From contig CM042014.1 of NCBI GenBank assembly GCA_023525715.1, positions 23,769,404-23,833,403 on the forward strand: a stretch of DNA of 64,000 bases, read 5' to 3'. The position numbers were made by a program, and so were the translations under genes. Source of the stretch: Cichorium intybus. Its lineage: Eukaryota; Streptophyta; Magnoliopsida; Asterales; Asteraceae. The notes below the pieces were generated by a model, which worked only from the letters and a program-made list of their open reading frames with translations, searched no databases and had not been told where the DNA came from. Position 1 is the stretch's first letter, and each line of letters starts with the position of its first letter. Of the stretch, positions 32,162 to 43,157 are shown piece after piece.

Positions 32162-32853
32162 TGTTGGATTAGGTGTCTAAGCCATGACTAATAATTTGTA
32201 TTTACCTAATTAATAGAAGCAAAGTCCATTTGGGTTGCCCTCATAGCTGGAGGTTTGGTAGAAAGTTCGGTAGAGAGAAAGGTTGGTTTATTATGGGATT
32301 AATAAATCAATAGAAATAAAAGATATGTTTGTTAATATATTAAAGTGATAATATATTAATTAGAAACTATATTGATTGATTAATAATTAATCAGGAATTA
32401 ATTGGATTAATTTCTGTGGCATTAATTAGATTAATCAGGAAGTCAGGGATTAAAGTCGTACAAATTCAATAGTTGAATTGCGGCACGCGGCGCGCTAATG
32501 TAAAGGCCGCGACGCGCGTACGTATAATCCGGAAAATGGCTGACGGCTAGGGTTTCTTGTTTCCCTATAAATAGGGAACCCTAGACCTCATTATAAGTGC
32601 TCATTCTATTATTCTCTCTGGAATTTTCGTGACCTTCCTCTGGCTCCCTGGGTGTGATCTCATTTGAGGCAGGACACTTGTGCTGCTTAACTTCAAGATT
32701 AAAACTAAAGGTTAGTTTTATGATTTATTTTTTAGTTAAATTTTTGTTTGGCCTTTAGGAATTAGTTACATGTTCAAAGTAAGAAAACATAGATCTTTTC
32801 TAGGTTGCATGTGGACTTAGGTTATTTAGTTCATGGTTGCAGAAAACCTTTCA
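32162..32853 (+). repeat. 5' LTR of the non-coding retrotransposon
   Basis: 692 bp, TG...CA ends. A CpG-dense patch with two similar blocks (GGCACGCGGCGCGC and GGCCGCGACGCGCG) lies at about 32482-32520, just upstream of the TATA box. Confidence 0.95.
32566..32573 (+). promoter_or_regulatory. TATA box of the 5' LTR
   Basis: TATAAATA lies within the short palindrome CCCTATAAATAGGG, about 280 bp before the LTR end. The CTCATTATAAGTGCTC downstream would be the start region. The same box is at 39183-39190 in the 3' LTR. Confidence 0.75.
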
Positions 32854-32854
32854 G

Positions 32855-32865
32855 TGGTATCAGAG
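32855..32865 (+). other. primer binding site, initiator tRNA-Met type
   Basis: TGGTATCAGAG starts two bases after the LTR. It matches the usual plant complement of the 3' end of initiator tRNA-Met. Confidence 0.85.
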
Positions 32866-33752
32866 AATTTGGTTGTTTTCTTATTGAATGACTGTAATAG
32901 TTTTCCTAATTAGGGTTTATTGTTTATAAATCTTTTGGGCCTGATTTCGATTTTGGGGTTTAGGGTTTTTGAAACCCTAGCCCCTCCCCCCTTCTTTTTC
33001 GATTTTCCTGGTTAGAGTTTTATGAGGTTTTCTATTTTTGGTAACTTTAATTGGTTAATTAAATGGATAACCTTAAACCCAGTTTATTTGTTTTTCGAAA
33101 ATTAGGGGTTTAAGATAGGTTTAAATTAATTTGATTAATTTGTGAAACCTATCTACTTTTGAATTTAATTAATTGTTTAATTAAAAGATAATTCAAGATA
33201 TTTAATTTAATTTTGATTTAATGGTTAAATTTTGAAAATTAAAGGATAAATCCTAAAATATTTTAAAAGGTTTAAAATATCTAGATTTAATTAATTTAAT
33301 TAATAGTTTAATTAAAAGATAAATTAAATCAAATTAAAGGTTTAATTTAATTTGAAATTTAATAGTTAAATTTCAGGAAATTAAAAGATAAGCCAGGAAT
33401 ATTTTAAAAGATTTAAAATACATCTTATATATATTATTAAAGGTTAATACTATATGTATAAGATAAATTGGTTAGTCAAATCATTAGTAGGCCTCATTCA
33501 CGAAGTTGGTCTATAAAGTGGCTATAAGGAGACTGCCTATAAAATGGCGGTCTAATGGGTGTTCACTCTCACCCACCGCTCGCCTGATCAGTGGAGGGTC
33601 GTTAGCCAAACAGTTTTGATAGGACCGCTTAATCATTAAAAGTATAATGATCAAAGTACTAGAACCCGTACAAGAATTCCCAATCTAGTTACTTTAAAAA
33701 AATGTAAATTTGATGCTAACCCATGAAATTGCACATTGCACTTTACGAAACG

Positions 33753-33786
33753 TTGGTGGAGCGTGTGTGGGTTACCGGCACACCAA
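33753..33786. other. hairpin core 1 in the LTR element
   Basis: TTGGTG-GAGCGTGTGTGG-GTTACCGGCA-CACCAA. TTGGTG pairs with CACCAA. Outside it, ATTGCACTTTACGAAAC (from 33736) can pair discontinuously with GGTTCATAAAGAGTGGCAAT (to about 33810). Confidence 0.7.
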
Positions 33787-33833
33787 TGGGGGTTCATAAA
33801 GAGTGGCAATGGGTTTCTCGGGTGTTATCATTG

Positions 33834-33867
33834 TTGATGGAGCGTGTGTGGTTAACCGGCACATCAA
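33834..33867. other. hairpin core 2 in the LTR element
   Basis: TTGATG-GAGCGTGTGTGG-TTAACCGGCA-CATCAA, with GGTTAACC palindromic at the apex. The outer arms TCTCGGG and TTATCAT (33816-33832) pair with ATGATAA and CCCGAGA (33873-33892). Confidence 0.7.
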
Positions 33868-36658
33868 TTTGAGATGATAATGGACCCCGAGAGTACCAAG
33901 CTAATTTGCATGGTTATTCACACCCGGTTTGTGATCCTCGGCATCCCAGTCACAAACGGTGGGGCATATCCGAGATTAAACATGCCATTGAACAGTTCAA
34001 TGAATCTCACAGATCTAGGAATTTCATAAGACTGAAATTGATAAAAGTTATCTACCTTAATGACCACTGTGTTGTGACTACGGCATCCCTTTTCACAGCA
34101 TAGTTGGGGTATTTTGGATCCTAGCCTTGTTAAATAATAAATTGGGTAATTATTTAAAAGGATTAATTAAACTAATAAATTCAAATTTTATATATGTCTG
34201 AAGAAAGTGTCATTCTCCTCCTTCTCCTCCTTCACCCATTTCTGAGAGCTTCAGAAAGCACCTATTTAGTTTGGTAAGGCTGACTGGCCTGAACTATGTG
34301 ATATGGTTTTGCAATTAGAGAATAGTTCTTAGTTTTGCTGGCAAACAATATCCGACTGAGTGTCCGCTCCTATACATGACATCACACAGCAGCTTGTGAT
34401 GAGCATGACTCCTTGACTATTGAGTCCAAGGAAGTTCGTTGCATTATGTTATTGATCATTGACCCCGAGTTCCGCAGGGATTTAGAATTCCTGGGGTCAG
34501 ATAAGTTAGCACAGCTAGTTGAGGAAAGGTTCCGAGAACTGGTTGATAAAGGGAACGAACTAGGATCTTCAAAGAGCTTGAAGTTGCAAGCTAGAAGGAA
34601 GTAGCACCAGTTTGCATGTTCCCAAGTTTGAGGGATACATAGGCGAATAGTATAAAACTGGTTTCCCCTTGTGATCAGGAGTTAAGCATTAGCTCGACTC
34701 GCTGATCAGTTCATCCAGATGAACAGGAAGGGTAACCGGATAAGACAATCATGGAAATGCATTCAATGTCGACTCTAAATGAGTCATTCATGGAGAAGCA
34801 TAGTTCTATTGATTCAGCTGTTTCAGGATTAAGTCCAGTATTAAAGTGCATCAAGAAATGATCCAGATCGTCTGGACCGATTGTTCGATGTTTCAAACTG
34901 GGAATCCATAAGGTGGGACACAGTCACAGAAAGATTGGAAAAATGCTCTAAAGCCAAACCGTTTGGCAAACTCAATAATATCTTAAAACTCAGAATACTT
35001 GATCCTCATTTCCTTGATACAGGATGTGTTTCTCACATTTTCTCTGTATGCACGGACTCTGTAGGATGCGGGATGTTGTCGCACAGGAGCATATTCATAT
35101 TGGATATGGAGCTCGTGCATTTTTGGAGTTAAGCTATATATTTGTTATTGTTATTGGTTTATAGATACATTTAACATAGATTCGCATTGTACATTGTTCT
35201 GAGGATAATTATGGTTTAATGAAATATTTTTTTAAAAATGGTTGTTTTAATTGTCCTCGAAATGTTGTGTGAATGTGTTGATGACGTAAATGGTAATAAC
35301 TTGAATGTTGATATATCCAATGGGATTAGATTTGTAAATTGTGTTCTATATGATTGTTAAAGTGAATTTTATGAGAACCACTTCAACCAAAGGTCTAGTT
35401 GGACAGGACTTTGGAATCATTTGACTTAGAGTCACATGATGAATTAAGTGCTTAATAAAATTAATTGTGGCAAGAAAGGAATCGCTCAAAGATCCAATGG
35501 ATAGGATTTTGGAATCAGTTGACTTGGAGTCAGGTGATGATTGCATGTCTTGAACAATATTAACAAAGTCATAAATTTACATGGAGATGTAAAAGACCTT
35601 AAGATTTGGGCAACAGACACATAAGTTAATGTGTATTGCTAGAATCCTCGAACAGAACACGATTAGTTATGCTTCAAAATATTTGCCAAATAGTTTGACA
35701 AATATGACTTCGCTTATCGGAATAAGTGATTGATTGGAACATTGAAGTGTTCAAGGATTTCAAAGGAAGTAAAAGATCAACAGAACCTGAATGACTACAT
35801 AGACTGAGAAAATGTTTCACAGTTTATCCTCTTCCAAGAACACTAATGGTTATAATGTGTCTTAGGGAAGATGCTGGAGCATTGATCGAAATAGTTTTGA
35901 TCCTCGATGTATAAGATACATTTCCGATTAGTATTTCAATGAATTAAATATTCAACCAGTCAGACCGCAAAAACCATATTCCGACCGTATCTTAAGACTA
36001 AGGAGGTTATGTCGACACTGTCTGAAATGTAAAGCTGGGATCGTCCCACTAGTACATAGAAAGTCCAGGGTCATGTAGCATTCATCTGAATCACATGACA
36101 AGCCTGAAACTGATCAGCGATGTCGTTTCATTGGTCATCCCGGTTATCCTTTGAAAGAAGAGTCCTATTAGAAAGAACTCAAGTTCTAAGGAAACAGTGG
36201 GAGTAAGAATAATTCTAAATGAGTTCAGGACTTAGCCAAGTGAAAGAACCTTTAGTCACCACCGGTTATCCTTTGAAAGAAGAGTCCTATTCGCTTGACC
36301 AGTAGTTATTGTCACTGTCATAAGGAGTTATGATTTGGGTGATATACCGGGTAGTGGTAAAACACTAAAGATGGTACGGATAAGTAATCTGACTGCTGGA
36401 AGCATTGGTGAACCCAGTTGCTGCCAAATAAGAGAACCTTAGCGCGAGACACAGTCTATGTGACAGTTTGATTGATTTTACAACTGGTCTAGGAACCAGT
36501 GGGAGTAATTGAATCATCAAAAGAAGGAACATAGAAATGTACCTACAGAACATCTGGTTGATTGAGTCATCACTTGGAGTCAAGTAATTCATTCCGAATG
36601 AAGCACTCTCAATAGAAGATGAAATCCGAGAGGATTCTGCGTGGCATAGTGTGAGTCG

Positions 36659-36692
36659 TTAGTGGAGCGTGTGTGGTTTATCGGCACACTAA
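36659..36692. other. hairpin core 3 in the LTR element
   Basis: TTAGTG-GAGCGTGTGTGG-TTTATCGGCA-CACTAA. The outer arms GGCAT and TGTGAGTC (36643-36657) pair with GACTCACA and ATGCC (36697-36716). Confidence 0.7.
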
Positions 36693-37647
36693 TAGGGACT
36701 CACATAGAGCATGCCACTACAAAAGGTACATGGCCCCGGGATTCGTCCCATGGGCATCTCGCAAGAAAGGATATTCGGATTCTCAAAATAGGCCAAAAGG
36801 TTTGGATTTTGTGAATAGCCTGAAAGATTTCCTTTAATATGTTGGAAAGGTTTGGATTTCGGTTTCGCAAAATGTGCCATAAGTTCTGGATTTTGTGAAT
36901 AGTCCGAAAGAGTCATATAACGATGTCAAAGCCAGTGGGAGTATCTGCTATCATTGTATGTGGGTTACATACTGGTTCTAGGAAACGTCTTTTATCATTA
37001 CAAAGTGTAATGACTTGGTGTTAAGAAACGGTTCGCTATGAAAGACTTTAAGAGATACAACATACTCAGGTGGTTGTGAACATCTATTAGATAGATCAGA
37101 ATTCTGCCAATGTGATCTTTATGAGATTCAAGATGCATAACCCAAGGAAAGGAGTTTCTTGTCATTGCAATGTGTAATGAATTGGCATGAAAGAAACAAA
37201 GAAGGTGCAGCATACTTACGTAGTTCATAGACATTTATCAGATAGATGAGACTGACAGTATTCACTTAGCCGTTGAGAATATGATCTTGATGGGATTCAA
37301 GATGCATAAGAAAGAGTCCCCGAAAGGAAATGGTTTCCGGAAATCATGACACAAGGATTATTGGTAATCTTAGGATTCCGAAAGGGCTTGGAATGAGATT
37401 ACATCAGGTTCCTCAAGCATCTTGGACAAATCAGAAGTGTTATGAACATATCCTGATGACTTAATGCTTAGAGCATTGTAAGTTGGATTCAGGATATTGC
37501 CTGTCTGAGAATACTGAATGGATTTTTGGAACAGATGTGAGAAATCACTGGGAAATGATTAGGGTGATTGATTTGAAAGGGTTTTCAAATCGGTAATTGT
37601 TTACACCAGGACGTGGTGCTATAGGACTTCATGGTTAAAGAATTTCG

Positions 37648-37681
37648 TTGGTGGAGCGCGTGTGGTTCACCGGCACATCAT
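37648..37681. other. hairpin core 4 in the LTR element
   Basis: TTGGTG-GAGCGCGTGTGG-TTCACCGGCA-CATCAT. The inner stem is weaker, with one G-T pair and one mismatch. The outer arm AATTTCG (37641-37647) pairs with CGAAATT (about 37688-37694). Confidence 0.6.
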
Positions 37682-38764
37682 GACACCTCGAAATTGTCTT
37701 AGGGTATAGTCGTGTAGACTAAAGACCCGAGAACCATGGGCAGTCACGGTACACATCACCAGAATGGAGTTGTGAGAGAGAATGACAAAATGACAAATTG
37801 AGACATCATCGGAAGAATATCCGATAGGATCATCTGCAATAAAGTGTATAAGTGTTAGACACTTGGATACATAGAAAGAGTGAAAAGGTCATAGACACAT
37901 ATATAAAAGGCTTGAATTGAAAGTTTAAAAGAGAATAAGAAACCGATAATAGTTATGATAAATCCGACTTGGTGATTACCTCGTGGAGACTTGGTAATTA
38001 GCAGGAGTAGCTGCCAGTCAGATTTTATGTCACTTTTGCATGTTTACTTCATGAATAATTGGATTATTCAAATATCCACAGTCGTTCATACTCTTAGGGA
38101 GTAAGTATGAAGGAAGACTGTCATGAATTGGTTTGTAGATTGTCTAAGGAGTTAGACATAGCAATAAGATTGCTGCAACGTTCATGAGTACTTGGAAATG
38201 GAGATTTGAGTATTGGATAAACCCGCGCTCAATGGATTGCTTCATGGATTATATCACAAGCAATGTTGAGACGATAATATATTATGGTCTTAAAGTTGAG
38301 AGATATGAGTTATAATTTGCAAGGTGGTTGTTCATTGATAGTACGAAAACGCATCGGTAACTCGGTGTTATAAAACGTGCTGTTGTGAGTGATTTGTCGG
38401 GTAAAAGATATAACATATTAGTCGAAGCTTATTCGTCCCTTGACCCAGACGGGAAACAGATATATGTTAGCCACTCGATGATTTTGAAGTTGACTGAAGC
38501 GCTGGCCAGCCAGGACTGAATTGATTCGTTCAATTAGAAGTCTAAAAGTCATAAGCAAAATCGGAAATCGGGAAACAGTGTGTCAGACAGAGATTGATCT
38601 CAATCCATGTCTCATGTCTGAAAATATCTTGTTGGATGGAGGATCATCTGATCACTTATCTATGGACAGACCTGACTAGGTCAGAGTTCGGCAGCAGTTT
38701 CTAGGAAGCTACAGTTTGCTGATTAATTAGAGGTTAAATTGGTAATTATAGTCATAGACTTATC

Positions 38765-38776
38765 CAAGTGGGAGAC
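38765..38776 (+). other. polypurine tract of the non-coding retrotransposon
   Basis: CAAGTGGGAGAC immediately precedes the 3' LTR. It is the presumed plus-strand primer. Confidence 0.8.
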
Positions 38777-39471
38777 TGTTGGATTAGGTGTCTAAGCTAT
38801 GACTAATAATTTGTATTTACCTAATTAATAGAAGCAAAGTCCATTTGGGTTGCCCTCATAGCTGGAGGTTTGGTAGAAAGTTGCGGTAGAGAGAAATGTT
38901 GGTTTATTATGGGATTAATAAATCAATAGAAATAAAAGATATGGTTTGTTAATATATTAAAGTGATAATATATTAATTAGAAACTATATTGATTGATTAA
39001 TAATTAATCAGAAATTAATTGGATTGATTTCTGTGGCATTAATTAGATTAATCAAGAAGTCAGGGATTAAAGTCGTACAAATTCAATAGTTGAATTGCGG
39101 CGCGCGGCGCGCAAATGTAAAGGCCGCGACGCGCGTACGAATAATCCGGAAAATGGCTGACGGCTAGGGTTTATTGTTTCCCTATAAATAGGGAACCCTA
39201 GACCTCATTATTTAGTGCTCATTCTATTATTCTCTCTGTAATTTTCGTGACCTTCCTCTGGCTCCCTGGGTGTGATCTCATTTGAGGCAGGACACTTGTG
39301 CTGCTTAGCTTCAAGATTAAAACTAAAGGTTAGTTTTCTGATTTATTTTTTAGTTAAATTTTTGTTTGGCCTTTAGGAATTAGTTACATGTTCAAAGTAA
39401 GAAAACATAGATCTTTTCTAGGTTGCATGTGGACTTAGGTTATTTAGTTCATAGTTGCAGAAAACCTTTCA
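38777..39471 (+). repeat. 3' LTR of the non-coding retrotransposon
   Basis: 695 bp, about 98% identical to the 5' LTR by eye. Its TATAAATA is at 39183-39190 and the CpG-dense patch at about 39098-39137. Confidence 0.95.
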
Positions 39472-39476
39472 TAAGG

Positions 39477-40703
39477 GAGGTCACTACCATCTATTAATCA
39501 ACTCTATCTATGAAGTCCCACATTACTTTTATACCCTTCGTACTTATATCCAATGTCAGACCATCTGTTCCTGAGACACATAACAATGAAAACAAATATA
39601 CCTAACATAAACTTGTCTTGCGAGATACATGGATTTTGACACATTTAGATACCGATTTAAAACATTTCTCCCACAGTAAGATGATGTCTTCAATTTTCTC
39701 AACTTCATAATCCATTTAATCTATAATGCAAAAAAGAGCTTAAAATGAATTAAAGTTTATAATTCAAACAATTCCAGATGGCATCCAATTACCACAGAAG
39801 TCTTGTTGCCTACCCAAACATAAAATAGATGTTCTTCTATTTTATTAACAAAATATACATATTATACGATATAGAAGGCTTTATTCATTCCACAATAGGA
39901 ATGGGGGACAATTTACAAGACTTTTAGGAACTTAACACCGGTGTAAGTTGACAGGAACATCTTATTTTTATTTGTGCAATTACTCAAACACGAATACCCA
40001 TAAAAAGGACTTTTGAAAGATTAAGAACTAATAAGAATTGAATCACAATAAGTTCGTATTACCAAGATAAACTAGTAAATAAAATAAAACCAATAAAATA
40101 AGCCAACTTGTCAATAACACCAATGACCATGATTTTGAGGCTATTGTACACTCATGCAGAGAAATGCACCTAAGAATGCATGGTTGATATATACTACTAA
40201 CAAAATGAAAAATCAAGGAAGTGAATATGTATAAGTATAACTTACTAATAAGCTGGATGAATTGAGTAAATGTTATTATCTATATCTAATAACCAAATCA
40301 AGAATATACCTTTCATCAATATGCAATCAACACATTTCTTTACGCAAACAAAGTAGCCTAGCCAAAGATGTATAATTACCAAGCAAAGAGATGCAATCAA
40401 GTAAATGTTTATGAATTGTCTACATCAATAACAAAATCTTGGAAAATATATTTCATCAATATGTAATCATAATATTTCATTTCACACACAGAGTAACTTA
40501 GCAAAGTAGATATACCCACCTGATGGTTTGATGTGATATAGAGTATCTTTCAATTAGTGATGTCTCCCCAATGCGTAGAAACGGTTGCAAGGGAATCATG
40601 CACTCTTGGTTTTGATATTTTCTTTTCTAGTTTCTAGGGATTTTTTTCCAACTCTTTAGAGTAATGTTCTTTATTCTCCTTATATATTCTCTCTCACATA
40701 CAT
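39477..40703. other. AT-rich intergenic stretch
   Basis: There is a diverged duplication around TTTCATCAATATG(C/T)AATCA (about 40310 and 40450). No gene. Confidence 0.55.
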
Positions 40704-41785
40704 GTCTTTACAACGACTGATGAAATTGAGTATATACATAGTGAGGGTGAGTGGACTTTACGTGCAGAGGAAGTAAGTTATGAGAATTTGTTATTATAGT
40801 ATTATTATTGTAACTTATCAAAATGTGTGTTTACTTTTGTTTTGTTACCTTAGATTCCAGAAGAAGAGAATGACATGGGACCCCGGGATCGGCGTATTCA
40901 TGTATACCATTTCACTATACAAGATGGACACAACCCAAGGATACGTAGATTGTAGGTGGACAACTTTGGGGAGCCTTTCTTTTTGGTAGTTGGTCAAAAT
41001 GAAACTTTAGCTTCTGTTAAAGTCTGCATTCAACACAACTAAGCAGTCAATCTCGCGCTATAGCGGTTCACGGAGTATAACAAAATACCGGTTGATAATA
41101 GCGTTTGGATTTCTCGTTGCCGCAATTAGCTCCGAGATTTTCTGATATTTGACGCTATTTAGGACCGCTATTTGGACCAGGTAATTATTTTTTCGGAATT
41201 CCTGAAAAATATTGGGTTGTTGACCGTGATGTGTTGAGGTCGTTGTTTTGTGTATATTTCTCAATATTGGATATGATTCGTTGTATGGGATATGATTCTG
41301 ATTAACAAGGAATTCAAGTGTTACTTAGGAATATAGGAGTATAGATATTAATTCTATGTAATATAAAAACTCATTATACAACAGCTATATCACCGCTATT
41401 TCAAATAGCGACCGGTGACCTCTATTTGATTTTGGACCACGATAACTGCATAGCAGCACAAGTTAGAGGTCCCATGTGGGGAATTTTCCAAGGTACTTGT
41501 TTTCCTAGATGTTGGTTACTTAGGTTTCATCAACATAATGACATCTGACTTGGGCCTTGTTTTTTATGAGTGGAAGTTTCCATCTGTATATGAAGGAGGT
41601 CCCAAGTATCTGCTAGATTCATGTATTGTATCTTGCCTTTTTCTGGTTTGTAGTTCCACTAATTGACATTTTTTTTTTATTTCTAATACTATCATCATCA
41701 ACTAATTGATATTTTTTATCTGGTCCTTTGTAGAAAGAAAGAAATAGGGTTTGGGATAATCAGTATCTTGGGTTGGAACACACCT
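40704..41785 (+). pseudogene. UBP12/13-like 3'-end duplicate, copy B
   Basis: It matches the gene from within exon 15 (GTCTTTACAACGACTGATG) to the stop region. Exon 15 part is 40704-40772 and the exon 16 equivalent starts at 40854 (MGPRDRRIHVYHF). The frame is broken by a 3-codon-scale rearrangement leading to TAG at 40953-40955, and a 418-bp insertion splits exon 16 at 41039. The exon 17 equivalent is shortened (WKFPSVY) and the final exon (VWDNQYLGLEHT) is recognisable near 41740-41787. It shares its downstream block with copy A, not with the gene. Confidence 0.85.
41039..41456. mobile_element. 418-bp insertion in copy B
   Basis: Comparison with the parental exon gives exact edges. CACAA is found on both sides (41034-41038 and 41457-41461). 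The ends CTAAGCAGT and AACTGCATAGCAG are weakly inverse, and CTATAGCGG/CCGCTATT motifs recur near both ends. It is probably a short inverted-repeat transposon, family uncertain. Confidence 0.7.
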
Positions 41786-42860
41786 AGTGCAACAACCTCA
41801 CTACTTAAAATAGTCTTCTCCTTTTCTTTGTTAGATGTGTAAAATGGTTGATGCTTCATTATTTTTGTTATTTGTACTCCCTGTCACTTTGTTTATTTGT
41901 ATCTGACTGGAAACCAACAAAACAGAATCAAAGTGTGCTTTGTTTCTAAAAGACTTGACATTTCCCTTTTCTTTTGATAATTCTTTTTACTCTTTTTACT
42001 TCTATATTAGACCTTTAACCATTAACTGGTTGTTCTAGAATCAAGAGACCAATGTTTAATTAATAGTTGTGATGCAATGTGTGAAACAACATATGCTCCA
42101 ATCAGATTATGAAACAATATCGTATAACAGGAGCCGATGATATGACTAAATGGTAAAAAACAAACATTGCTTCATACAATGCTTCTTGGGTTCTATAACG
42201 GGAACAAAATTAACATATAAGCGGAAGTTGGTCATGGCTTGTGACTTTGTCCCCACATCGGAGTGGAATGTCCTAATTACTTATTTAATGGGATGGTTGT
42301 GCAATATTTAATATTCCTTGGTAATATAGGCTCACCAATATTACCCGATGTTCTCACAAACTCCAAAAACAAGACTCATTTTGATTATGCTAAAGTTGTT
42401 TCTAGATAAAATGTGTGAGTGCTCATTGTTGTCACAAAATAAAGGTTCTTAAAATCAGCCCTCCTCATTAGATTGAATAATAAGAGTTTTAACCATATAT
42501 TTGCATTGGATTCAACAATGGCAACCGGTGTATTGGAGGTTGGTTTGCCAGTAATCTCTATGACAATTTTGTATCAAGGAGGTTGAAATATCATCATCTT
42601 CTTCAAATTTCACAACACAAACTTCAATCGTTAGCCTTATATTATTAAACACTCTAAAGTATCAGATTTTGGTGAATTTTCCCAATTAACCCCTTAGATT
42701 AAGGATAAAGCAATTGCACCCCAAAAAACATGAAAGTAGCCTATGTTTAGCTTCTAGAATAGTTTTATTGTTCCTTTCAACAACACCATTTTGCACAAGA
42801 GTTTTGGAATTTAGAAGTTTTGCTCAATACCTTTTTCATCATAGTAAAGCTAGATTTTTT
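41786..42860 (-). pseudogene. downstream block with copia integrase remnant, partner of 11156-12340
   Basis: The order of segments matches copy A's flank, including the NGVVERNNKT-type integrase remnant near 42765-42800. About 100 bp (42249-42352, starting CCCCACATCGG and ending CCGATGTTCTC) are present here but not in the partner. Confidence 0.6.
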
Positions 42861-43157
42861 AAAGTGATTAACCATTGTGATGCTTTTAACTAGTACCCCA
42901 TAACATTTTTAAACATGTATTTTCATGCATAGATAAAACTCATTCTTAAATCGCAGAACCATTGAACATAATAACGTAAAAACAAGAAATTTCAAATTGA
43001 ACCAAACACATGACAAAGACGAGATATGTAAATGGTTGTTTTACATATGCAAACTTAAACCCCTACGCACAAAAACTTTCCATCCTTTGTCTTACAATTA
43101 ATCAGTCATTTAATATTTTTTAATGTTATAGCGAAATATTATACAACTGTTTCATTA

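Larger units (their letters stand above)
32162..39471 (+). mobile_element. complete LTR retrotransposon with non-coding interior (LARD-like)
   Basis: Two LTRs (32162-32853 and 38777-39471) start TGTTGG and end TTTCA. They are followed or preceded by a primer site and a purine tract, and the 7.3-kb unit is flanked by a perfect 5-bp duplication TAAGG (32157-32161 and 39472-39476). The LTRs differ by about a dozen substitutions and a few indels, roughly 2% by eye. The 5.9-kb interior has no long open frame and no protease, RT or integrase motif I could trust. It contains diverged direct duplications (35356-35550, 36780-36920, 36970-37330), several AGTGGGAGTA stretches resembling its own purine tract, and four related hairpins. 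It must have been mobilised by proteins from elsewhere. Superfamily: copia is a guess. Confidence 0.93.

Noticed and set aside
34413..34604. 63-codon frame in the LTR element interior as a gag remnant
   Set aside because: No zinc knuckle or gag motif. The frame is short and isolated.
41249..41360. Possible second gene within the copy B insertion
   Set aside because: The insertion is short, AT-rich and has only chance frames.
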